Below are positions 56,400 to 64,000 of a stretch of DNA of 64,000 nt, piece by piece; the first letter of the stretch is position 1, and each line of letters opens with the position of its first letter. Source of the stretch: Tuctoria greenei (Eukaryota > Streptophyta > Magnoliopsida > Poales > Poaceae); contig JAYESD010000009.1 of the NCBI GenBank assembly GCA_036927565.1, positions 25,387,601-25,451,600 of the forward strand, written 5' to 3'. The notes under the pieces were generated by a model. That model was not told where the DNA came from. It saw only the letters and a program-made list of their open reading frames with translations, and searched no databases. A program made the translations under genes and the position numbers.

Positions 56400-58768
56400 G
56401 AACTCGCGCTCATCACTTTCATTCGGGCTAATGTCGACGTGTTTGCCTTGCAACCGTCGCAAATGCTTGGGATCCCTAGGGAGGTGATTGAGCACAACCT
56501 GAAGATTTATCTCGATGCACAGCCTGTACACCAGAAGCCCTGGAAGCAATCAATCGAGCGGTAGAACTTCATCCGATAGGAGATCAAGAAGTTGCTCAAA
56601 GCTGGTTTCATCCGGGAAGTGTTTCATCCTAAATGGCTAGCAAACCCAGTCGTGGTGCCCAAGGCTGGCGGGAAACTTCGGATGTGTATCGACTACACCA
56701 CCTTAAATAAGGCATGTCCAAAGGATCCATTTCCATTACTTAGAAAAGATCAGATAATGGACTCCACCTCCGGGTATGAGCTATTGTGTTTTTAGATGCA
56801 TATTCTGGATATCATCAAATCCAAATGTCTAAGGAAGATGAAGAGCATACCGTCTTCATAACAGTAGATGGATTGTACTGTTATACTGTTATGCCCTCTG
56901 GTCTCAAAAATGTCGCTTCAACATTTATGCGAGCTATGTACAATACATTTGGAGAGATAACTAGAGACTTGGTGGAGGTGTACGTTGATGACATCGTCAT
57001 GAAGATCAAGAACAAGGAGTCACTCCTTGATAATTTACAAGCTGTCTTCGACAAGTTGCACATCACACACACCAAGCTGAACCCAAACAAATGTGTCTTT
57101 GGGTTTAGCTCCAGGAAGCTTCTAGGTTTCTTGGTGACTCACCGAGGAATTGAAGCAAATCCAGCGAAGATCAAGGCTATAGAAGATATGCGGCCCCCAG
57201 CCCGCATCAAGGATGTCCAAAAGTTGATTGAATGTTCAGCTGCGCCGGTTCATCTCAAGACTGGCTGAGCGGGCACTACCCTTCTTCAAACTCTTGAGGA
57301 AGTCCGGACCATTTCATTGGTCTGAAGAAGCAGAAAAGGCGTTTCAAGAGCTGAAACAACTCCTCACCACACTACCAATCTTGGTAGCTCCGAATCCTAG
57401 TGAGCTTTTGCTGCTTTACATTTCTGCAACCACCGAAGTTGTCAGCATGGTCCTGGTCGCAGAAAGACCGGAGCCATGTCCAGTCCAAGAGCCCAGACCC
57501 ATCAGGGAGGGTTCGGAGTTACCTGAAGGCGTGCCTGGGTCCCAGCCCCCAGACACGAAACCTCAAGGCGAAATGCTAGGAGATCAACCTCATCCACCTG
57601 AGGGGGTTCACCTGGCCGATCAAGATGATTCAAATCCATCTAACAAGGTCCGAATCGAACAAGAAGAAATTCTGGACCCCTCCGGGAGGGCCCGGGTCTA
57701 TGGAGAAGAAGCTACAGGTCCCTCCGAGAGGGTCCGGACTGTCCAGTGCCCAGTATACTTCATCAGTGAAGTACTCCATGACGCCAAAACAAGATACATT
57801 AAGGTGCATAAGTTGCTTTACACAGTTCTTATTTCCTCAAGGAAGCTTCGTCACTACTTCCAAGCCCACAAAATATCAGTGGTAACTTTTTTTCCACTGC
57901 GTGCTATTTTGCATAACCCTAACTCTACTGACAACATAGCAAAGTGGGCAGCGGAGCTAGCCAAGTTCGATCTCGAATTCGTGTCACAACAAGCAATTAA
58001 AAGTCAAGCTTTGGCTGACTTTGTGGCGGAATGGACTCCCTCTCCATCAAACCCTGGGGGCCCCAATGAGTAGAAACCGGAACCCAAGGTCCCGGTATTC
58101 ACCAAGCCTTACTAGACTCTCTACTTCGATGGCTCCGTGCAGAAGCAGGGGGCTGGAGCTGGAATCCTTCTGCTTCGACTGTGGAGAAGGTCAAGTGCAT
58201 GGTTCACCTTGATTTCAAGGTGACCAACAATATGGCGGAGTATGAAGCTCTCATCTACGGACTCAAGGTGGCACTATCTTATGATGTCAAACAGCTATTG
58301 GTGAAGGGTGATTCACAACTCATCATCAAACAAGTTAAAGGGGAATGCTCCTGTAACAATCCTCAACTAGCTGCTTATCTCCTTAAAGTCCAGAGGCTCC
58401 AGAAGGACTTTGAAGTTCTGGATCTCCACCATGTTCAGCGCCTTCATAACGCTGAAGCTGACAAACTCTTGACGAAGGCTTCAACCGGAGCTCCGGCTCC
58501 CGACGAAATCTTCATCCGGAGGTTATCAAGACCAACAGCTCAGCTTGCCGAACTGAGCAAAGGGGGCGAGTCCAGCACCTCGAAGCTGGCGGTCCCGGTG
58601 GCCCTGTTACCATGGCGTCCACCAAGGGTCGTAGGTGCTGTCGAAAGCTCCGAGCAACCGGACACACAAGACTCAGAAGCTCAAGTTAGCTCTGATGCAT
58701 GGATCTCGGAGATCTGGAGCTACTTGAAAGACAACATCCTTCCTGAACACGGTGTATCTTCTGACTAA
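56400..58768 (+). pseudogene. Element H reverse transcriptase and RNase H
   Basis: 56592-56795 LKAGFIREVFHPKWLANPVVVPKAGGKLRMCIDY. 56786-57268 carries LDAYSGYHQIQM, VMPSGLKNVASTFMRAM and the catalytic VEVYVDDIVMK. After a frameshift, 57228-58073 has the connection and early RNase H region (RFISRLAERALPFFKLL, RKLRHYFQAHKISVVTFFPLR, AKWAAELAKFDLEF). 58181-58768 has the RNase H C-terminal part (NNMAEYEALIYGLKVALSYDVKQLLVKGDSQLIIKQVKGE). RT active-site residues are intact but the gene is broken at four or more points. Confidence 0.85.
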
Positions 58769-59955
58769 ATTGTTAGATTGGCTAAAAGATACACGTTGTT
58801 AGGAGGGGATCTCTACTGGCGTGGTGCCAATAGCATCCTAATGCGGTGCATTGCAAGAGAAGAAGGCCACGAGCTCCTCGCGGAAATCCAAGGAGGCGAG
58901 TTTGGGAACCATGCTTCCTCCCGCACGTTGGTTGGTAAAGCCTTTTGACATGGTTTTTACTGGCATACGACACTCCAGGATGCGGTTGAGCTAGTAAAAA
59001 ATGTGAAGCGTGCCAGTTCCATGCAAAATAGATTCATACACCGGCTCAATCACTACAAATGATACCTCCTACATTGCTATTCGCTGTGTGGGGCATGGAC
59101 ATCTTGGGACTATTCCCAAAAGCCATCGGAGGTTACAGGTCCCTGTATGTCGCCATCGACAAGTTCACCAAATGGCCGGAAGCAACTCCAGTTGTGACAA
59201 TCAACAAGCAATCAGCAATCAAGTTCTTGAAGTCCATTATATGCAGATTTAGAGTTCCAAACAAAGTCATAACTGACAACGGAACCCAGTTCACAAGTAC
59301 TGTATTTCAATAATATTGCGAAGACCTCGACATTCAACTCAACTATGCCTTAGTAGCTCACCCAACAAGCAATAGCCAAGGCAAGAGAGCAAATGCAGAA
59401 ATCTTAAAAGGACTCAAGACGCGCACGTATGAGCACCTGAAAAAGCATGGAGCCAACTGGATCGAGGAGCTTCCATCCACATTGTGGGTGAACAGGACAA
59501 ATCCAAACCGGTCAACTGAGGAGACTCCTTTCTTCCTGGTTTACAGAGTTGAAGTTGTTCTTCCTCCGGAGATCACCTTGGGGTCCCTCCGGGTCCAGAC
59601 CTTCGACGAAGCCGTGCAAGACCAGCTCCGGCGTGAAGACCTTGACCTCGTCGACGAGGGAAGGTGCCAAGCAGCTGTTCGGAATGCACGTTATCGCCAA
59701 GCGCTCCAGCGCTATCATCAAAGGCATGTGCGCAATCGTCAACTCGAGGAAGGCAATCTGGTGCTTCCAAAGATACTAACTCGTGAAGGAATGAATAAAC
59801 TTTCCCCCAGCTGGGAAGGTCCCTTCCGAGTGATCAAAGTATCCTGTCCCGGATGCGTTCGCTTGACAATTAAGGATGGGACTCCGCTTCCTAATCCTTG
59901 GAACATCGAGCACCTCTGTAAGTTTATGCTTAGAATCACAGAGGCGAGTCTGTAA
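58769..59955 (+). pseudogene. Element H integrase
   Basis: The zinc finger region near 58800-59030 is frameshifted. 59059-59313 has MDILGLFPKAIGGYRSLYVAIDKFTKWPEATPVV (first Asp) and VITDNGTQFTST (second Asp). A stop at about 59311 separates the Glu region. 59482-59955 is the C-terminal part (TPFFLVYRVEVVLPPEITLGSLRV, LSPSWEGPFRVIKVSCPGCVRL), ending NPWNIEHLCKFMLRITEASL. Confidence 0.82.
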
Positions 59956-61062
59956 TTACACACGATGTATGTTATAGAGTCGCTAAACAGACATGGGTAG
60001 GTCCTCCGGAAGAACATCCGGACCCCTCCGGGAGGGTGCGGGAAGTTCAAGTACACTTCATACAGTCACCACACTAAAAGTGTAACTACCTACCCTAGGT
60101 TAGTACAAGATGTATAGCGCACTTAGCTTGGTCCCGCACCCTAAGTGTGTCCTTATCTCCCCTGTAATCCGGACCTATAATAAAAGACATTATTGTGTGA
60201 GAACAGACTCCACATGCATTTATTTTTGTACAAGGCTCGATATATCAAATTATCGTTTTTATCCTTCTTGTCTATAATGAAGTTGTGAAATTCTTTTTTA
60301 GTTTTTGTCCAAGTTATTCATATGTAATACAAGTTATGTTGTTGATCTCTTTGGATCTTAACATGTTGGATAGTCTACTTGCCTGAACGCCAAGCCAACA
60401 TAGATCTGGAGTGTGCTATCGACTTAACCTGGTCCTGCACCCTAAGTACGCCAGTCTACCTTCACCCCGGCAGGCCTCAGTAGGGTGAATACTAAAAAAG
60501 CATATGGGTCCGGAAAGATTACATCAATATACTTGTTACCATATTGAGTTTCTTCGGATTTAAAACTCAAAAAAGAATGATATGTCACAAATGACTTATA
60601 GACAAGAGGATAAATTTTACTCTTTTCTTGTATTTAATGTGCAGGAAAAACAGACTCATAGCGATGGTGGACAACGCCGGAGCTACTAAGCTCCGACATC
60701 CTCCCAGGGGGACCGTCATCGACGTATTATACGTCGATGGTGAGTATCGTCGGAGCTACCAAGCTCCGACAATCCTAGGGGGCCAACCGTCAACGCGTCG
60801 GAAATAAAGACTTTAAACCTAAAATCCACAAGTTCGAAGTGTTCAAGTCATCAACATGCCGTAAAAACCTTTTGGTACATGTACACACTACAATTGTGCA
60901 CATATACCAGGGGGCCAACAAGATAGAGTATAGTATATTGAAAACAAAACAATAATAAAGTGAAATTCATGGCAAAGTGGATTTCATTAATTTGAAGCAC
61001 TGGATTACAAAATTGGGATTACAACAGAAGGCAAAGGGAAAAAGTCCTAGCTACTGGAGGAT
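59956..61062. repeat. Convergent spacer of element H
   Basis: 1,107 bp between the stops of pol (59955) and the antisense ORF (61063); element E has 1,103 bp in the same place. Two copies of a hairpin (GGAGCTACTAAGCTCC at 60676, GGAGCTACCAAGCTCC at 60752) correspond to the GGAGCTTAGGAGCTCC core in E. Two copies of the CCTGGTCC...CACCCTAAGT motif are at 60128 and 60428. No coding sequence. Confidence 0.7.
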
Positions 61063-62614
61063 CTAAGTCCTGCAGAAGAACGAGGCGACTTCCTTGACAA
61101 CTCCTTGGACGCTGGCCCTGGCGGCGTCCTCCTCTTCAGCAACAGGACCTTGGAGCACCGGGTCCAGAGAGAATTGGGGATCTCGGCTCACATAACATGT
61201 CAGCACATACTCTGCGACGTTTGTAGCCAGAGATTTCCCCTCTATCTCCGCAATGACGTCACCCATTGTGTCGAGTTTGCCGCCAGCAGCATTGAGGGCC
61301 ACCAGTGCTCGGTCCAAGTCTAGCTTCGGATTGTCCGGACGTACAAGACTGAAGCCTAGTGATGTCAACGCGTCGTTGTCTCATCCCAAGAAGTCCCATA
61401 CTTGGATGGACTCAGTCTCCTTCAAGCTCCGCAGCTCCTCGAGTGACTTCTGAGCGGTCGCAAACTCCAAACCCTCCCGAGCGAGGCGCTCGACCAATTT
61501 GGCATACTGCTGCATATTCTCAGCAACTTGCTTCTCACAATCGGTCACCTCTGTCTCCCGGAGGTGGATGCAGTTATGCCTTTCCGCCAAGTCCTTTTCC
61601 CTGCCTCTTACTTTCCCTTCTCTGGTGGCAACATCAGCTTCTCTTTTCGAGAGCTCCTGCCCTAGTTTCCAGTACTTCTCCTCTTTGCTCCATAGATCCA
61701 GCTTTTTACTGCAATATGCCAAATTATGTTCACCCAGAGTCAAGGTGACCTTCGCCTCCCTCTTCAAAATATCCTCCTGGTGCTCTAGGAGCTTCTCTTC
61801 CCTAGCATCAAGGTCCGCTCGGCGCTTCAGGAGAACCTCGTTCAATTCATTGAGGTTTTCGTGACGCTCATCGGCAGCATCACGCCTCTCCTTGGCTTGC
61901 TCAAGGATCTCCCTAGAGTTAGCATCAAGCGCCTTGATGGCAACTTCCTTCTCCTCCAGCAGCTTGTCCCAATATTCCAACCGGGCCTTTTCCCTCTTGA
62001 TCCGCTCCTTCTGGTCAGCCAGCCTTGTCTGTGCAAGCCTGGTCTCGAAGCGGAGTCTGTTGCGCCAACGCCTCAAGGTGTTGCGCTCCTCCTCCAGGGC
62101 TTTGCTCTCATGATCAAAGGCGAGCTGGACTTGCCTGAGACTTGAGGAGGCATTGTGTATGGACAGCGCCAAGGGGATAGGCACTGGACCCGCTGGGATC
62201 AACTCTACTGGTTCTAGAGGATTTTCCATCACAAAAATTAGGTCCCACTCTACAAGGGTGGTCCCCTGAGCCTCTGTGGTACTGGCTCCGCTTGCTGGGA
62301 GCTCTTCGGCTGCTGTTGAAGAAGATCCTACTGGGGGAACTTCCACCGCCGGAGTAGAAGTCGAAGGCCCTTCTTCTGGGTCTTTAGTAGTTGGCCCTGC
62401 AAGTGGAGGACATATCGCCACCTCTTCATGCTGCTCCGGCTCTGGTCCAAACACCTCCAGGGCAGCTACCTCCGGGGCAATGGGTGGGGCTTCATCTGGT
62501 GCCCCTACTACTGCTGGCTGAGATGCTGACGCGTCAGTCACTTCCGTTTCAGCGACCGAAGCTTTAAGCATTTCCGGCTCAGCCGCTGGACCTTCAACAA
62601 CTTCTGGCCCAAGG
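61063..62614 (-). pseudogene. Antisense coiled-coil ORF of element H, 5' end cut off
   Basis: About 410 residues on the minus strand before a single in-frame stop near 61380 (WDFLG stop), then about 100 more to the end at 61063 (VASFFCRT). The N-terminal visible part is Pro/Glu/Ala-rich. The rest is a long coiled coil (HESKALEEERNTLRRWRNRL, EEKLLEHQEDILKREAKVTL, ETEVTDCEKQVAENMQQYAK). The C-terminus, with a TNVAEYVLTCYVSRDPQF segment, aligns with TKTVTEYVLLCYRSRDPHF of element E. The frame from 62643 begins inside the neighbouring LTR and is not a true start. Confidence 0.75.
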
Positions 62615-64000
62615 TGTGGCACCCGGTTCCGAAAGTGAACCAAGTGAACGCATATGTGTGTCCAGGACGTTTAACACACATACACGAGTACATTCACAAA
62701 AGGATATACAGAAAATTGCCTTAGAACAAGATTAATTAACTAAATTTTATTACACAAACCATATTATCCTCGAATACAAGTTCTAATGAATATTAATGAC
62801 AAGTTCAATTAATTCAGTGGAAATAAACTAATAAGCAACTATGCAGCGAAGCAAACTAAGCAAAAGGTATAGCGCAACTCCAAAATACCACACGCAAGCT
62901 GATGGTAGACACAGCCTAGAACTCCACATTATCATCGTTAAACTCTCAATCCTGAACTACAACTGTTGGGGGGGATTGCAAGGGTGAGTACATGTCTTAC
63001 TTAGCAATTGTGGAAAGTATGACATGCAGCTAATACAAATGACGACAATAATAATGGCCAAGTGCTAAAAAGTACATTTAAAACATTTGAAAAGCAACAT
63101 ATTATATGTATATGAGATAAACCCATCATAAGCCATGTAGTTATCATAATACAAGTACATATTCCATATCCATCATCATATACTAATATCCATATTCAAT
63201 ACCAGAATTTAATTCATAACATCCATAACCATAATACAGACCATAACCATTCCAAATTCCAATTTTCCTCTAATCATAGAAGTTGTCCAGGTGCTCATAA
63301 CCGGGAGCACAACTATCATGATAGTTTTATTTGACTCTGCAGAGTTTGTACCGCTTTACCCACGCGTTTGTGATTTCACCACCCGTCGGCGACTAAAGAA
63401 AACCTCAATTATGCCAAAACACTACCATAGGTGTATGGCCAAGAGATCACAAAATAGCCTTTACAAAGGGATTACTAGCCTATTTAGACCCCACTGAGGT
63501 TTCACCGGTGGCGATGCCTCCAACTGAGCACATCTTCAACCAAGGGCCCCCCTCTTGAGCCATTCGGATCACAGGATAGTCCCACCAATCATCAACAAAC
63601 CCAATCCGACTACCCCTTCCCCGAGCATCCACAATGGTCCAAATAGCACTAACAAAGCCCTAATTAATCAGCTATGCCGCACCCATACTTGGCCTCGTGG
63701 TGGCACTGTAGTCCTGGCTTATTCTCGCATAAACCGGTCCTTAGATCTAAAGCAAGCAAACCACTGTAACATCCAACCCATCCACATACCACTCTTGCTT
63801 AGATCACCCATTACCATATCATATTAGCCAGTTCATGTTAATCATAATCTCATAAATGCATAATTAAGTTAACTGGTATAGTTTTGGTCCCATCCCAATT
63901 AATTAAGCGAAGCAAAGTATTAAAAATCCCTTCCCGACTCTCTACCATGTATTCCAGGTGTCAAGGGTGGTTAAACAAAGCTAGTAAACTCCCTATCATA
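62615..64000 (+). repeat. Probable LTR of another retrotransposon inserted in element H (partial)
   Basis: Similarity to element H stops at CAAGG (62610-62614), the possible target duplication. The next sequence begins TGTGGCACCCGGTTCCGAAA, a start like that of TGTGACACCCGG-type grass LTRs (from memory). The remaining 1.4 kb is AT-rich, without coding sequence, and runs off the window, so neither orientation nor family is fixed. Confidence 0.5.

Larger units (their letters stand above)
53104..62614 (+). mobile_element. Element H: second Grande-like Tat/Gypsy retrotransposon, 3' end missing
   Basis: The 5' LTR is 53104-53952. PBS, gag, protease, RT, RNase H and integrase lie on the plus strand to 59955. 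A spacer follows to 61062, and an antisense coiled-coil ORF on the minus strand runs from 61063 until it is cut at 62614 by another element. The layout mirrors element E. The N-terminal half of the antisense ORF and the 3' LTR are beyond the inserted element or lost. The pol region has many stops. Confidence 0.88.

Noticed and set aside
1..64000. CRISPR arrays, bacterial operons, phage or plasmid features
   Set aside because: Introns, plant LTR retrotransposons and MITEs show nuclear plant DNA; regular palindromes are LTR repeats, not CRISPR.

Overview
The window is nuclear DNA of a large-genome grass, probably a panicoid or Andropogoneae species; the species itself cannot be read from the sequence. 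The evidence is a plant-type spliceosomal gene with GT-AG introns, Sirevirus-type Copia elements, Tat/Grande-type Gypsy elements carrying an antisense ORF, and Tourist-like MITEs. One host gene can be supported. Nearly everything else is nested, mostly broken transposable elements. No rRNA, tRNA or CRISPR was seen.

Host gene. On the minus strand, the pre-mRNA splicing factor PRP38A starts at 51672 and stops at 23283. Six coding exons (290, 122, 91, 127, 83 and 466 bp; 1,179 bp in total, 392 codons plus stop) join in frame, all with GT-AG ends. Exons 1-5 lie within 1.3 kb (50355-51672). Exon 6, which encodes the Arg/Asp-rich tail, lies 26.6 kb away (23283-23748). Intron 5 (23749-50354) holds almost all of the elements in the middle of the window.

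Layout. (A) 1-8045, minus: Sirevirus-like Copia with an envelope-position ORF; its 3' LTR lies beyond the left edge, and it is inserted into the gag of B. (B) 8046-15669, plus: Copia with one LTR (13875-15669). (C) 15670-22056, minus: a second copy of the B family, joined tail-to-tail to B, with its 3' end lost. 22057-23282: an unidentified GC-rich stretch, a MITE remnant, and the PRP38A 3' flank. Inside intron 5: (G) 24405-28483, a Copia deletion derivative with two LTRs and a 5-bp TSD; (F) 28489-31199, a Tat-type non-autonomous element with a broken 5' LTR; 31226-35520, RTE-clade LINE pieces, a 447-bp tandem duplication and a TRIM-like insertion; 35846-49962, a small hAT-like element split by (E) 36208-49800, a 13.6-kb Grande-like Gypsy. 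The two LTRs of E are both 1,036 bp once a 398-bp Tourist-like MITE and its TSD are subtracted from the 5' copy. Upstream of PRP38A are a telo-box motif, a candidate outer TIR element (51803-52604) and a Tourist-like MITE nested in it (51852-52199). (H) 53104-62614, plus: a second Grande-like element, cut at 62615 by the LTR of another retroelement that runs off the right edge.

How the parts relate. E and H share one plan: gag-pol on one strand, an antisense coiled-coil ORF converging on it, and a spacer of about 1.1 kb between the two stop codons. F keeps only the LTRs, PBS, gag start and repeats of that plan. B and C form the arms of a potential long hairpin. G, F, the LINEs and E all lie in the same sense as PRP38A, so transcription of that gene must read through several element terminators in intron 5.
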